A stretch of DNA of 64,000 bases from Sediminibacterium roseum (GCF_009939005.1 NZ_JAACJS010000015.1:1552325-1616324); one strand, 5' to 3'; numbered from the stretch's first letter, positions 34,641-44,592 are shown. Program-made: numbers and translations. Notes: a model not told the origin generated them from the sequence alone.

Positions 34641-35633
34641 TCATTGAACATTGACCTTCGAATAATAAATACCATCGGGGTTCCTGCCTGTGTCGATGCG
34701 TTGGGCAACGGTCCAGGTTTTTGTGTCGATCACCACAACCAGGTTCATGCCGGTTGTGCAGATGAACATCCATTTGCTGTCGGCGCTCGCGGTAATCCCG
34801 CCCGGAACGGGTTGTTTACCGGGTTCAGTAACCAGGTCGATGTCTTTTATCCATTTTTTTGCGGGCACATCATAAATACTCACATTGCCTGCACCGCCGT
34901 TGCTTACTGCAGCGTACTTTCCATTGGGTAAAAAACCAACACGATAAGCAACGGGTTGTGCGGGGAAAACATGCATCGTCTCAAATGTTCTTGTATCGAT
35001 CACCGTGTTTGTATTTTCTTTCTGGTTGGCAACCCATAGTTCTTTTCCATCCGGGGAAACATGCAATCCTTCCACACCGGGTTTTAACTGGATGTGCCGG
35101 ATGAGTGCGTTGTTCTTCACGTCTATCACGCTAACCGTTCCCGAATTGATGTTGGAGGTATATGCGCGCTGATCGGCGGCCGAGTAAGTAACCATATGGG
35201 TAGTAAGCTGGTCTGTTTTCGCCACCTCGCTCACTGCACCCGATCTTATGTTCACACGCAGGAGAACTTTGTTTGCTTCGCTGGTAACCAGCAATTCTTC
35301 TTCGTTTATGAATTCCATTCCATGTGGACGCAGGTACTCGCCAAGGTCGATGGTTTTAACCACTTCTTTACCCGCCACATCAATTACCGAAACGCTTTTA
35401 CCGGCACCCGCCCTGTTGCCGTAATTGGCAACGGCGGCCATTTTACCCGAAGGAGAAACCGCTACTTCGTGCGGGCCAGCACCTACGGGAATGGTTGCAA
35501 CCACTTTGTATTGCTTCAGCTCAATAAAACTCAGTGTATTGTCCTCTTTATTGCCCACCAGCAAAGTGCCCTGCGCTGCCGCAATAAGGTTGAAGAAAAA
35601 AACAAGAACGAAAGACGTGGTGATGTTTTTCAT
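34641..35633 (-). CDS. Exported YncE-like beta-propeller protein
   Basis: The 330-residue protein has a signal peptide (FVLVFFFNLIAAAQG) and repeats of about 40 residues typed YVTN/YncE, such as ATIPVGAGPHEVAVSPSGKM and GVEGLHVSPDGKELWVANQK. It forms a seven-bladed propeller in the periplasm. YncE relatives bind DNA or small ligands, and the function here is unknown. A 6-base inverted repeat lies 23 bases upstream of the start (35656-35674). Confidence 0.85.
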   Translation of the reverse strand: MKNITTSFVLVFFFNLIAAAQGTLLVGNKEDNTLSFIELKQYKVVATIPVGAGPHEVAVSPSGKMAAVANYGNRAGAGKSVSVIDVAGKEVVKTIDLGEYLRPHGMEFINEEELLVTSEANKVLLRVNIRSGAVSEVAKTDQLTTHMVTYSAADQRAYTSNINSGTVSVIDVKNNALIRHIQLKPGVEGLHVSPDGKELWVANQKENTNTVIDTRTFETMHVFPAQPVAYRVGFLPNGKYAAVSNGGAGNVSIYDVPAKKWIKDIDLVTEPGKQPVPGGITASADSKWMFICTTGMNLVVVIDTKTWTVAQRIDTGRNPDGIYYSKVNVQ

Positions 35634-35706
35634 ACAATCCGTTTAATTCTTACAAGTTCGGACAAATTCCGAACAACACCGCAACGTTTTTCCCGCAACC
35701 ATGAAG

Positions 35707-38136
35707 TTAGTTCGATGAAGGCGCATCATCGTTATTGATCCCGCGCTTGTTCTTCTTCAATCCCGAACTCAGTTTTCCAAACTTATAGGTGAACGAGAGG
35801 TTCACGTTGCGGTAAATGAGGTATTGTTTGTTGGACTGGTAAAAATCAGGCGAATCGTTGTACTGCGTAAACTCATACAACTTGAACAGCGGGTTGTTGA
35901 ACACAGCGGAAAAAGTAAATTTTTTGACATTACAGGTCGCACTCAGCGAATAATAGTAATAATCGTTTGAACCACCCTGAAGGTTGATGTACCTCCTGTT
36001 GTATCCGCCACTCAAACCAAACTGCCATGTACTGTTGGGTTTGTAAACCGTGTTTAAAAAAGTGTTTGTTCTCGGTCCCGAATTGCTGTACATGCGGCCA
36101 TTGTATGTCCCGGTTATCCATACATAAAAAATACCGGTATTGAAATTCAGGCTGAACCTTGGAGAAATTGCATAGTTTCCATTTACATTAAAACGAAGGA
36201 TCCTGTTCTGCCCTACGTTCTCAAACGTTGTATAACTTACCGTATCATTCACAACATTTGTTACAGATTCAACACTGTTATTGATGTACATATAACTTGC
36301 CCGAAAATTGGCCGATCCTTTTTTACCGATCTTGTTATAGCTCAGTTCAAACAAATGACTGATCACCGGCCGCAGGTTCGGGTTTCCCGTGTTGATGATC
36401 TGTACATTGCTTTTATCGATGAACGGGTTCAACTGGTTAATGCCGGGCCTCATCAAACGGTTGGTGATGCCGAAGCTGATCGTGTTGCCGTTCTTGAGAG
36501 AATGCAAGGCGAGGAAAGACGGAATAAAATTGGTATAGCCCTGGTCGAGTTTTGTGGAGGTTGATGTGAAGTTCGCATCCACGGTTGTATGTTCTGCCCG
36601 TAACCCGGCCTGGAACGTCCATTTGGCAAGCTTCAGCGAATAAGAATTGTAAAGACTGTATACATTCAACTGGTAATCGAATACATTGCTGCGCAGCGGA
36701 TCGTTCACATACCCCGCCGAAGGGGATACAAAAACTTCGCCCGAAGTATTGCTGTAGTTGGTGCGCAGGATGGCTTTTGCGCCGGCCTCCACCGTAAACT
36801 TTTTTATGGGGTTTACGTAGTCCAGCTGAAATGTATGTTCCCTGAAACCTGCATCGTTCAATTGCTTGTTATCAGGCTGCGTGTAGTTGAGTTTGTTGGT
36901 GGAAACAATATCGCCGAGCTGGCTGGCCAGTGAATAGGAATATCGGTAGGAAGAGGTAAGCAGCTGCTCCTTTTTTCCTTTGAAACCCAGTTGGTGGTTC
37001 AACCCCAGGTCTACCGCGCTGAAATTGAATTCGCCTTCGTTGCGCATGTCGTACGACTGCAGAACGGCGCCCGATTGCGCAAAATAGGAGGAGTTGCGAT
37101 TGACCGTTGATCTGACCGGGTTGAAAAAATAATTGACCGATGCGGTAAGCAGGTTCAATGAGTCGGCTTCATAACTCAGTTCCGATCCTGCATAGGCGCC
37201 ATATCCACGGTTGCGTACATGGTTGTCCTGGTACAATGTTTCCGTGCTTGTACCGAATGTTTTCCGGAGATTTTCATTACGCGTAGTAATACCCACGCGC
37301 AGGTTTCCGCCGGCGAAAAGGGAAAGGCCGAACTTATCTCTTTTAGCCGTGAGGTTTACATTCACTCCCGGCCCGAACGGCAACGATTCGCGAAGCGTAA
37401 CACTTCCGTTGTAACCATCGGCTGTTTTTTTAACGGTAACAATATTGATGATGCCTGCCAGCCCTTCTGCATCGTACTTGGCCGGCGGTGTAGTGATCAC
37501 TTCAATTTTCTGGATGAGGTTGGCAGCCATCGTCCGCAACACATCTTTCGGATTGCTGGTCACCAATGCGGATGGTTTCCCGTTGATGAATATGCGGTAG
37601 TTGCCGCTTCCCTGCAACTGGATGTTGTCATCGCCATCAACCGTGATCAAAGGCACACGGCGCAGCATATCCATAGCGGTTTGCCCTTTGGCGGTTGCAT
37701 CGGCCTGTACATCGTATACCAGCCTGTCTATCTCCTGTTTTACAAGCGGTTTGGTGGCGTTTACCGTTACGTTGCCCAGCGCCGCGGCAGCGGATGCGAG
37801 CAGTATGGTTCCCAATTCGTTTGAGGCAGGCAGCGGGATGATCCTGCTTTCATATCCTACATAACTGATCACAAGTTTGTTTCCACTAACATTGGCGGCC
37901 ACAGGTATCACAAAAACACCTTTGTCTGTTGTGGTGGTACTCTTCAATGTTTTACCCTCTGCATTCTGCAAAACAACACTGGCCAGCGCGATGGGTTTTT
38001 GTGTTGAAGAATCCGCGACCACACCACGGCTGGTAACAGCAGCGCCGGTTTGCGCCTGCAGGGTAAGGGAAAAAACAAGGGAAAAAATCCCGGTAATAAA
38101 GTATCTCACAGCAAAGGGTTTGGCTAAAGACACCAT
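35707..38136 (-). CDS. TonB-dependent-receptor-like outer-membrane protein with carboxypeptidase-like N-domain
   Basis: The 809-residue protein has a signal peptide, a beta-sandwich at about 30-110 (SRGVVADSSTQKPIALASVV), a plug domain (LRRVPLITVDGDDNIQLQGS then GNYRIFINGKPS) and a large barrel ending in the OMP_b-brl_3 style (LSFTYKFGKL). A Lys/Arg/Asn-rich tail (SSGLKKNKRGINNDDAPSSN) follows the last strand, which is unusual. It is probably a TonB-linked importer or surface assembly protein; the substrate is unknown. No SusD partner is adjacent. Confidence 0.88.
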   Translation of the reverse strand: MVSLAKPFAVRYFITGIFSLVFSLTLQAQTGAAVTSRGVVADSSTQKPIALASVVLQNAEGKTLKSTTTTDKGVFVIPVAANVSGNKLVISYVGYESRIIPLPASNELGTILLASAAAALGNVTVNATKPLVKQEIDRLVYDVQADATAKGQTAMDMLRRVPLITVDGDDNIQLQGSGNYRIFINGKPSALVTSNPKDVLRTMAANLIQKIEVITTPPAKYDAEGLAGIINIVTVKKTADGYNGSVTLRESLPFGPGVNVNLTAKRDKFGLSLFAGGNLRVGITTRNENLRKTFGTSTETLYQDNHVRNRGYGAYAGSELSYEADSLNLLTASVNYFFNPVRSTVNRNSSYFAQSGAVLQSYDMRNEGEFNFSAVDLGLNHQLGFKGKKEQLLTSSYRYSYSLASQLGDIVSTNKLNYTQPDNKQLNDAGFREHTFQLDYVNPIKKFTVEAGAKAILRTNYSNTSGEVFVSPSAGYVNDPLRSNVFDYQLNVYSLYNSYSLKLAKWTFQAGLRAEHTTVDANFTSTSTKLDQGYTNFIPSFLALHSLKNGNTISFGITNRLMRPGINQLNPFIDKSNVQIINTGNPNLRPVISHLFELSYNKIGKKGSANFRASYMYINNSVESVTNVVNDTVSYTTFENVGQNRILRFNVNGNYAISPRFSLNFNTGIFYVWITGTYNGRMYSNSGPRTNTFLNTVYKPNSTWQFGLSGGYNRRYINLQGGSNDYYYYSLSATCNVKKFTFSAVFNNPLFKLYEFTQYNDSPDFYQSNKQYLIYRNVNLSFTYKFGKLSSGLKKNKRGINNDDAPSSN

Positions 38137-38193
38137 GTTCGGCCAAAAGTTGCAATTTAAAACCGGAAATATTATAAGCGGAAAATAGTGCGG

Positions 38194-38664
38194 TTAACCG
38201 ACATCAGCGCGCATAGCCACCATGTGTTTGCTGAACCCTGCTTTCTCGTAGGCGCGTATGGCGGATGCATTGGAATAATAAACATCCAGCCTCAATTCGG
38301 CGATCCCCTGCTCCTTCGCCCATCTTTTCAGCTCTTTTATGATCTCCTGGTTGATGCCCTTGCCGCGGTGTTCGGCAACGGTGTACATGAAACCGAGGTA
38401 CGCATGCTTCGCGTGCGCGTTGTAAGGTTTTGCATCTTCGATGCGTGCATAGCCGGATGCCACAGGCTGGCCGTCTACTTCTGCAACAACAAGATGGATG
38501 TGTTTGGCGATGAGCATCAGGTCCAGGTCGTAGTATTGGATCGGGTCCTGCTTCAATGTTTTATCAAAGGGCCTCTCTGCTTCAATCACACCTTGTTCAA
38601 ACAGGCGGAGAAGGGGCAGGTCGGAAGAAATGGCTTTGCGGATCTTCAGGTTTTGCATGCCCAA
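38194..38664 (-). CDS. GNAT-family N-acetyltransferase
   Basis: The 156-residue protein has acetyl-CoA-binding motif A in LGFMYTVAEHRGKGINQEII and motif B ending YSNASAIRAYEKAGF, both standard for GNAT. It transfers an acetyl group to an amine of unknown identity. It is transcribed alone. Confidence 0.9.
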   Translation of the reverse strand: MGMQNLKIRKAISSDLPLLRLFEQGVIEAERPFDKTLKQDPIQYYDLDLMLIAKHIHLVVAEVDGQPVASGYARIEDAKPYNAHAKHAYLGFMYTVAEHRGKGINQEIIKELKRWAKEQGIAELRLDVYYSNASAIRAYEKAGFSKHMVAMRADVG

Positions 38665-38755
38665 TATTATATCATTTTTTCAGCTCCGAAATCAACCTGC
38701 GGTTTGATTTATTTATAAAAACTATCGGTAGTTTACACACCCAAAACGATCCCGC

Positions 38756-39469
38756 ATGCGGAAAATATTTTTTTGCTTTCTTCTGTACGCCGCCCCGTCT
38801 TTCGCGCAGCATACCATCGAGATCAAACACAAATACTACACGATGCAGTTCGATACCATTCAATCTGCAGAGCTGCTCGGTTATTATATTCAGACAACCG
38901 CCCATTCTACTGCGTGGCCACGCATGCCGCGGACAGGCAGGTTCTCAAAATTTACCAACGATCCGTTGCTTGCAGGAAAGGTGCTGGCAAACGACAAAAC
39001 CTACCGTGACTGGAACAAAAAAAATCCGCAGCGGGCGCGCGACAGGGGACACATCAATCCATTTACCGCATTTGATTTTGCGGAAGATGCTGCGCTGGAG
39101 AGTATGTATTTTTCAAATACCTGTCCGCAGGCCAAATACTTCAACGAACACCAATGGCAGCGCGTTGAGCAGTATGTTTTGAAATTATCGCGCGGAACAA
39201 AAACCGAGGCTCCTATAGACAGCATCCACGTATGGACCGGCGTACTCATCAACAACGAACATCCCAAGAAGATGAACGATGTATTTGAGCCGGATTATTA
39301 CTGGAAAGTGATCTGTTATAAAAAAGACGGCCTTCCCGTAACCGAAGCCTGGCTCGGCCTGAACGACGACAGCAACCGAGACACGAACCCCGGGTCCATA
39401 CGTACCGACGTTGAAAAGATAAGGGAGATGGTATGCAGGTATTACCCCGGTTTGGTATTGGGATTTTGA
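38756..39469 (+). CDS. Exported DNA/RNA non-specific endonuclease (NUC1 family)
   Basis: The 237-residue protein has a short signal peptide (MRKIFFCFLLYAAPSFAQ). It contains the DRGH active-site motif (D96-H99), followed by YFSNTCPQAKYFNEHQWQRV, which holds the metal-binding Asn and the N-x-x-x-W pattern of Serratia-type nucleases. It would degrade extracellular or periplasmic nucleic acids, most likely for nutrition. No immunity gene is adjacent, so it does not look like a toxin. Confidence 0.92.
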   Translation: MRKIFFCFLLYAAPSFAQHTIEIKHKYYTMQFDTIQSAELLGYYIQTTAHSTAWPRMPRTGRFSKFTNDPLLAGKVLANDKTYRDWNKKNPQRARDRGHINPFTAFDFAEDAALESMYFSNTCPQAKYFNEHQWQRVEQYVLKLSRGTKTEAPIDSIHVWTGVLINNEHPKKMNDVFEPDYYWKVICYKKDGLPVTEAWLGLNDDSNRDTNPGSIRTDVEKIREMVCRYYPGLVLGF

Positions 39470-39477
39470 GCAACAGT

Positions 39478-40026
39478 TTAGTTCTTAGAAGAAACCGGCG
39501 GCTTGCCTCCTTCGGGAACAAAGATGAGTGCGGCAGAATTCATGCAATATCTTTTGCCCGTTGGTGCAGGGCCGTCGTCGAATACATGTCCGAGGTGAGA
39601 GCCGCTTTTACTGTCAACCACCGCCCATCGAACCATCCCATAACTGTCGTCTTTGATCAGGCGCACGGCATCGGGACTGATCGGCGCATAAAAACTCGGC
39701 CATCCCGTTCCTGAATTGAACTTGGCAGTTGAGCTGAACACGGGTTGCAACGATGCAGCCGAATAATAGGTTCCTTTTTCGTAAAAATGATCGTACTTAC
39801 CCGAGCCCGCACGTTCCGTACCTTCTTCGCGAAGCACATAAAACTGTTCGGGGGTAAGACGTGCTTTCCACTCTGCGTCGGTTAAGCGCATGGGCCATAC
39901 GGTCTTTTCTGTAGCCGTTGGCGGATCAGGGTATTTTGTTGATTTGGATTGCGCGCGTCCGCTGCCGGCGGCCAGCAAAAACACCACCGCAAAAAGAAAA
40001 GCAAACAAACTCTTTGAATATCGCAT
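39478..40026 (-). CDS. msrB: Exported peptide-methionine (R)-S-oxide reductase
   Basis: The 182-residue form starts at the ATG at 40026, which yields a signal peptide (SLFAFLFAVVFLLAAGSGRA). A longer in-frame start at 40167 would add 47 residues without signal features. MsrB motifs are SGTGWPSFYAPIS, SHLGHVFDDGP and the catalytic Cys in RYCMNSAALIF. The two CxxC pairs that bind structural zinc in many MsrB proteins are absent. It repairs methionine R-sulfoxide in exported proteins. Confidence 0.92.
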   Translation of the reverse strand: MRYSKSLFAFLFAVVFLLAAGSGRAQSKSTKYPDPPTATEKTVWPMRLTDAEWKARLTPEQFYVLREEGTERAGSGKYDHFYEKGTYYSAASLQPVFSSTAKFNSGTGWPSFYAPISPDAVRLIKDDSYGMVRWAVVDSKSGSHLGHVFDDGPAPTGKRYCMNSAALIFVPEGGKPPVSSKN

Positions 40027-40198
40027 AAAATTTTTTCTTTGTAAAGATGTACGGAAAACGATACGGGAAGGTTGTGAAAACAAATAAAAAACCTGCAGCC
40101 TGCAACCGTCTTCTTTGATGTAACGGTCGCGCATCGTATCTTTTTCCAACTGTATAAAGATAAACATTACCGTCTTTTTTACCTGTTAAATTCGCACC

Positions 40199-40852
40199 AT
40201 GAACCATCCCAGGATCAAGATCTGCTGCATCAGTTCCGTGAGTGAGGCCCACGAAGCCATCCGGTACGGCGCTTCTGCATTGGGGCTCGTAGGGCATATG
40301 CCCAGCGGGCCCGGTGTGATCGGCGATGAGTTGATCCGCACCATCGCCCAACAGGTGCCGCCACCCGTTGGAACTTTTTTATTAACAAGCGAAACCGCTG
40401 CAGACAGGATCGTTGCGCATCACCAGAAAGTTTTTACAACCACCGTTCAAATCGTTGATACATTACAGGAAGGTTCTTATCAAGAGATCAAAAAAGCATT
40501 GCCGGGCACCAGCATCGTCCAGGTAATTCATGTGATCGATGAACGTTCCGTTGAAGAAGCGATCGCTCTTTCGGAACAGGTGGATGCATTGCTGCTCGAC
40601 AGCGACAACCCCAATCTCGCTGTAAAACTATTGGGTGGAACAGGACGGATACACAACTGGCAATTGAGCAGGCAGATCGTTGCACAATCCAAAGTTCCGG
40701 TGTTCCTGGCAGGTGGATTGAACCCTGAAAATGTAAAGCAGGCAATAGATACCGTTCAACCTTTCGGGCTCGATCTGTGCAGTGGTGTGCGCACCGGTAA
40801 AAAACTGGATCCCGCTAAACTGGAGGCGTTTTTTAATGCGGTGATGGGATAG
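40199..40852 (+). CDS. Phosphoribosylanthranilate isomerase-like TIM-barrel protein
   Basis: The 217-residue protein follows the TrpF plan: the N-terminal RIKICCISS strand with candidate catalytic Cys9 (family pattern KICGIT), the acidic LLLDSDN strand, GGTGRIHNW, and the phosphate site AGGLNPENV and SGVRTGKKLD. TrpF isomerises phosphoribosylanthranilate in tryptophan synthesis. This copy is not near other trp genes, and the second motif residue is Cys rather than Gly, so it may be a paralogue with another substrate. Confidence 0.8.
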   Translation: MNHPRIKICCISSVSEAHEAIRYGASALGLVGHMPSGPGVIGDELIRTIAQQVPPPVGTFLLTSETAADRIVAHHQKVFTTTVQIVDTLQEGSYQEIKKALPGTSIVQVIHVIDERSVEEAIALSEQVDALLLDSDNPNLAVKLLGGTGRIHNWQLSRQIVAQSKVPVFLAGGLNPENVKQAIDTVQPFGLDLCSGVRTGKKLDPAKLEAFFNAVMG

Positions 40853-40888
40853 AAGTTTGTATATTTCAGAACAAACAATCGATCTGCT

Positions 40889-42181
40889 ATGAGCCAACCA
40901 TCCAACAGCCGCCGCAAATTTGTTAAACAGGGTTTGCAGGCCGCCATTGCCTTTACCATTGTTCCGCGTTTTGTACTGGGGCGTGGTTACCTCGCACCAA
41001 GCGACCGTATCCAAATGGGTTTTATCGGAACGGGTAAACAGGGGCGCATCCTCTCCGGCTATTTTAAAGAACTCGTGTACACTGTTGCGGGCGCTGATGT
41101 TGACAAACAGAAACTTGCCCTGTTTCAAAACAACACGGAAAAATATTACGCAGGTATTGCACAGAAAGAAAACTACAAAGGCTTTACTGCCTATACCGAT
41201 TTCAGGGAGATGCTCGAGCGGAAAGACATCGATGCAGTTGCCATCACCACACCCGATCACTGGCACGCAGTAATGACCGTGATGGCGGCCAATGCCGGCA
41301 AACACATCTATTGCGAAAAACCAATGGCACACACGGTTGAAGAGGGCCGCGCCATGGTAAACGCCGTTCGCAAAAACAAAGTAACGCTACAGGTAGGAAG
41401 CATGCAGCGTTCGCAGGATAAATTCAGGAACGCGGTTGACCTCGTCCGCAACGGATACATTGGCAAGGTCAAAGAAGTTCTTGTAAGTGTTGGCGATCCC
41501 GGCAAACCAGACGACCTGCCCGGCATGCCCGTGCCGGAAGCATTGAACTGGAACGAATGGGTTGGCCCGGCAGTAATGAACCCTTTCAACCCGGAGCTCG
41601 CACCGCCCGTAGAAAAAGACATATACCCCAACTGGCGCAACTACCGCGAATACGGCGGCGGACTCTTAAGCGACTGGGGCGCGCACATGTTTGATATTGC
41701 GCAGTGGGGATTGGATATGGACAGGAGCGGCCCGGTTAAATTCATACCCCCAAGCGATCCTTCTGCAAAACGCGGATTGCAGATGATCTATGATAACGGG
41801 ATCGTGATGAAGCACGAAGACTTCGGCAGAAACTACGCGGTTCGCTTCATTGGAGAGAAGGGAAGGCTGGATGTGAGCCGCAGCTTTATCGACAGCGACC
41901 CTGTAAGCATTGCCACCACGCCATTGGCGGCGGGTGATAAAAGAGTATACAACAGCCCGAGCCATTACGTAGATTTCCTGAACTGCATCAAAAGCGGCAA
42001 AGACCCGATCTGCGATGTGGAAACGGGACACCGAACCAGTAGCGTTTGCGCCCTTGCCAATATTGCATACTGGCTCAATCGCCCGCTTGAATGGAACCCC
42101 AGGAAAGAAGAATTTAAAAACGACAAGGAAGCAAACGGTTATGTAAAAGCAAACATCCGTGCGCCGTGGAAATTGGTATAA
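40889..42181 (+). CDS. Gfo/Idh/MocA-family oxidoreductase with Tat-like leader
   Basis: The 430-residue protein starts SNSRRKFVKQGLQAAIAFTI, with a twin-arginine-type motif, so Tat export is likely. A Rossmann NAD(P) fold (MGFIGTGKQGRI) is followed by the CEKPMAHTVEEG motif, which holds the conserved EKP lysine, and a C-terminal substrate domain (GGGLLSDWGAHMFDIAQWGL). Exported members of this family in Bacteroidota act on sugars or sugar derivatives with a bound cofactor. The substrate is unknown. It follows the TrpF-like gene by 36 bases. Confidence 0.88.
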   Translation: MSQPSNSRRKFVKQGLQAAIAFTIVPRFVLGRGYLAPSDRIQMGFIGTGKQGRILSGYFKELVYTVAGADVDKQKLALFQNNTEKYYAGIAQKENYKGFTAYTDFREMLERKDIDAVAITTPDHWHAVMTVMAANAGKHIYCEKPMAHTVEEGRAMVNAVRKNKVTLQVGSMQRSQDKFRNAVDLVRNGYIGKVKEVLVSVGDPGKPDDLPGMPVPEALNWNEWVGPAVMNPFNPELAPPVEKDIYPNWRNYREYGGGLLSDWGAHMFDIAQWGLDMDRSGPVKFIPPSDPSAKRGLQMIYDNGIVMKHEDFGRNYAVRFIGEKGRLDVSRSFIDSDPVSIATTPLAAGDKRVYNSPSHYVDFLNCIKSGKDPICDVETGHRTSSVCALANIAYWLNRPLEWNPRKEEFKNDKEANGYVKANIRAPWKLV

Positions 42182-42194
42182 AAGATCATAAAAA

Positions 42195-42236
42195 AGAAAA
42201 GGGGCCGGAAACTATTTTCCGGCCCCTTTTCTTTTT
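42195..42236. terminator. Bidirectional intrinsic terminator
   Basis: A 17-base stem (42195-42211 with 42216-42232) with a 4-base loop is flanked by A-rich and T-rich runs on both sides. It lies between the convergent oxidoreductase and thrC genes and ends the thr operon. Confidence 0.9.
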
Positions 42237-43534
42237 CACCTGTTCATCAGCCATTCTTTCAATGAACCGAACGATGGGTCCATTAAAATACTTTTCTTCT
42301 CTTTGGAAAAAAGAGGTTGAGCAGAAAGGGGCACTGCGATCCTGCTCCCCGTTACCGCTTCTACTGTTTCAGGGAACTTAACGGGATGGGCCGTTTCCAG
42401 GAAAATACCTTTCTGCTGCGGGTGATCGGACAGGTATCTTTCGAGCGCATAAAATGCAACTGCGCCATGTGGATCCAGCGTATAGTTGAAACGTTTATAA
42501 ACATTTGCGATCGTTTCACGCGTTGTATCGTCGCTGACGGTATACCCGGAAATTTTTTCGGTGATGTTTTTATGGCTGCCCTTGAAAAGTTCAAGAACCC
42601 GAACAAAATTGCTCGGGTTGCCCACATCCATCGCGTTGGAAATGGTGGGCACCGCTGTTTTGGGCTGGTAGGTTCCACTATCGAGATATGCGGCAACAGC
42701 ATCATTCGCGTTGCAGGCGGCAATAAAATGCTGAACAGGCAACCCGCTTACATGCGCAAGCAAACCGGCGCAGATGTTTCCAAAATTACCACTGGGCACC
42801 GAAATCACAGGCGGCGCGTTTTTATCTTTCCATTGCTGGTAGGCGAAAAAATAATACAGCTGTTGTGGCAACCACCTCGCCACATTGATGGAGTTGGCAG
42901 AAGTAAGCTGCAGTTTATGGGTAAGGTCAACATCCATAAACGCATCTTTTACCATCGCCTGGCAATCATCAAAACTTCCCTGTACTTCCAGGGCGGTGAT
43001 GTTCTGTCCGCAGGTGGTCAACTGCAGCTCCTGCACATCACTTACCTTACCCGATGGATAAAGGATAACAACCTCCACACCCTCCACACCCAAAAATCCA
43101 TTGGCCACTGCCCCGCCGGTATCGCCTGAGGTGGCAACAAGCACTGTGATCCTTCCGTTTTGCTGTTTTGAAAAATGACCGAGACAACGGCTCATAAATC
43201 TTGCACCCACATCTTTAAACGCAAGTGTAGGGCCATGAAACAATTCAAGCGACGCTATCGAAGGCGATACTGGAACAAGCGGAAAAGAAAAATCAACGGT
43301 TTCCGAAACAATGCGCCGCAACGAGTCTTCGTCGATCTCATCGCCAACATAAGGCTGCATGATGATGTAGCCAAGCTCTTCTGCCGGGTATTTCTCTATA
43401 TTCCTGATCACCGCTGCATCAACCGTTGGAATGTTTTCGGGAAAGTACAAACCTTTGTCGGGCGCCTGCCCCCTTACAGTGGCTTCGCGGAAGCTTACGG
43501 ATGGTGCTTGTTTATTGAGACTGTAATACTTCAT
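42236..43534 (-). CDS. thrC: Threonine synthase
   Basis: The 432-residue protein is a PLP enzyme that turns O-phosphohomoserine into threonine. The PLP lysine lies in HGPTLAFKDVGARF, and the phosphate-binding loop is in VATSGDTGGAVANGFLG. It is the last gene of thrABC, starting 13 bases after thrB. Length is typical. Confidence 0.95.
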   Translation of the reverse strand: MKYYSLNKQAPSVSFREATVRGQAPDKGLYFPENIPTVDAAVIRNIEKYPAEELGYIIMQPYVGDEIDEDSLRRIVSETVDFSFPLVPVSPSIASLELFHGPTLAFKDVGARFMSRCLGHFSKQQNGRITVLVATSGDTGGAVANGFLGVEGVEVVILYPSGKVSDVQELQLTTCGQNITALEVQGSFDDCQAMVKDAFMDVDLTHKLQLTSANSINVARWLPQQLYYFFAYQQWKDKNAPPVISVPSGNFGNICAGLLAHVSGLPVQHFIAACNANDAVAAYLDSGTYQPKTAVPTISNAMDVGNPSNFVRVLELFKGSHKNITEKISGYTVSDDTTRETIANVYKRFNYTLDPHGAVAFYALERYLSDHPQQKGIFLETAHPVKFPETVEAVTGSRIAVPLSAQPLFSKEKKSILMDPSFGSLKEWLMNR

Positions 43535-43547
43535 ATTGACGTGAGGG

Positions 43548-44543
43548 TTAACCGATGAATTTTACTCCTTCCATATTGATCGTGGTAACATAGGTGTGGT
43601 GATCCAATAACAACCTTGCATATACGGCTTTCATCTCCTGCTCCACCAGTCTTGCTGTTTGCTCATCTTTGCTCAGCATAAAAATGGACGGCCCCGATCC
43701 TGAGATGCCGCCACCCAGTGCACCGGCGTCTTTGCTTCTCTTTTTTATTTCTTCAAAATCCGGGATCAGTATGCTTCTCACGGGTTCGATCAAAACATCT
43801 TCCAGGGAACGGCCGATAAGTGCGTAGTCGTTTTTTAATAGACCCGCAACAAGGCCCGCAATGTTGCCCCATTGCCTTATCGCATCTTTCAGTTGAACCT
43901 GCTGTTTCAAAATACCCCTCGCATCGGAGGTGCGTACCTCGATCTGGGGATGTACAATGCTCACATACAACGGCGGCGCATGAAGCGGGACGATATCGAG
44001 CGGGAAAATGGAACGGATCAACGTAACACCACCATAGATACAAGGCGCAATATTATCTGCATGTTTAACACCCGAGGCTACTTTTTCCCCGTTCATCGCG
44101 AAGCGAACGAGGTCTTCTTTTGTAAACCTTTCTCCCAGCAAACGATTTGCGGCAACAACGGCACCCGCAGCGCTTGCCGCGCTGGAACCCACGCCACTAC
44201 CGGGTTTGATCTGTTTGTTGATGCGTAGCTCGAAACCGATCCCTTCCTCCAGCTCCTCCATCATGGCCAGCAATGCTGCACCGGCCACGTTGTCTTCGGG
44301 TTTTGTAGGAAGATCGTATTCGTCTTCGTTGATGATGGTTACACCTTTGTTTTCCGAAAAACCGATGCGCATTATATCGTAAGGCTCCTGCACCGCAAAA
44401 CCCAACACATCGAAGCCGCAAACCATATTGGCTACCGTGGCGGGGGAGTGAATGGTGATGCTCCTGCCGCGCAATGCATCACGCTCAACCCCGCTCAACG
44501 AAGTGCCTTTCATTTTTCTGTCTGCGTTTTGGCCCTGCTCCAT
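43548..44543 (-). CDS. thrB: Homoserine kinase
   Basis: The 331-residue GHMP kinase has the ATP loop PGSGVGSSAASAAGAVVAAN and the C-terminal GGGISGSGPSIFML motif. It phosphorylates homoserine for ThrC. The N-terminus is about 30 residues longer than usual before ITIHSPATVANM, so a later start is possible, but no internal ATG is better placed. It lies 49 bases after thrA. Confidence 0.94.
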   Translation of the reverse strand: MEQGQNADRKMKGTSLSGVERDALRGRSITIHSPATVANMVCGFDVLGFAVQEPYDIMRIGFSENKGVTIINEDEYDLPTKPEDNVAGAALLAMMEELEEGIGFELRINKQIKPGSGVGSSAASAAGAVVAANRLLGERFTKEDLVRFAMNGEKVASGVKHADNIAPCIYGGVTLIRSIFPLDIVPLHAPPLYVSIVHPQIEVRTSDARGILKQQVQLKDAIRQWGNIAGLVAGLLKNDYALIGRSLEDVLIEPVRSILIPDFEEIKKRSKDAGALGGGISGSGPSIFMLSKDEQTARLVEQEMKAVYARLLLDHHTYVTTINMEGVKFIG

Positions 44544-44592
44544 GTTTTTTTTAGTTGTTTATTGTGTCTGATAATCCTGATCAGGAAATCGA

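Noticed and set aside
35656..35674. Terminator or operator upstream of the beta-propeller gene
   Set aside because: It has only 6-base arms and no T run, and is too short to call with confidence.
38756..39469. Nuclease effector of a competition system
   Set aside because: It is a simple secreted Serratia-type nuclease without immunity gene, delivery domain or polymorphic-toxin context.
39478..40167. Longer msrB start at 40167
   Set aside because: The extra 47 residues have no signal features, while the ATG at 40026 gives a clean signal peptide.
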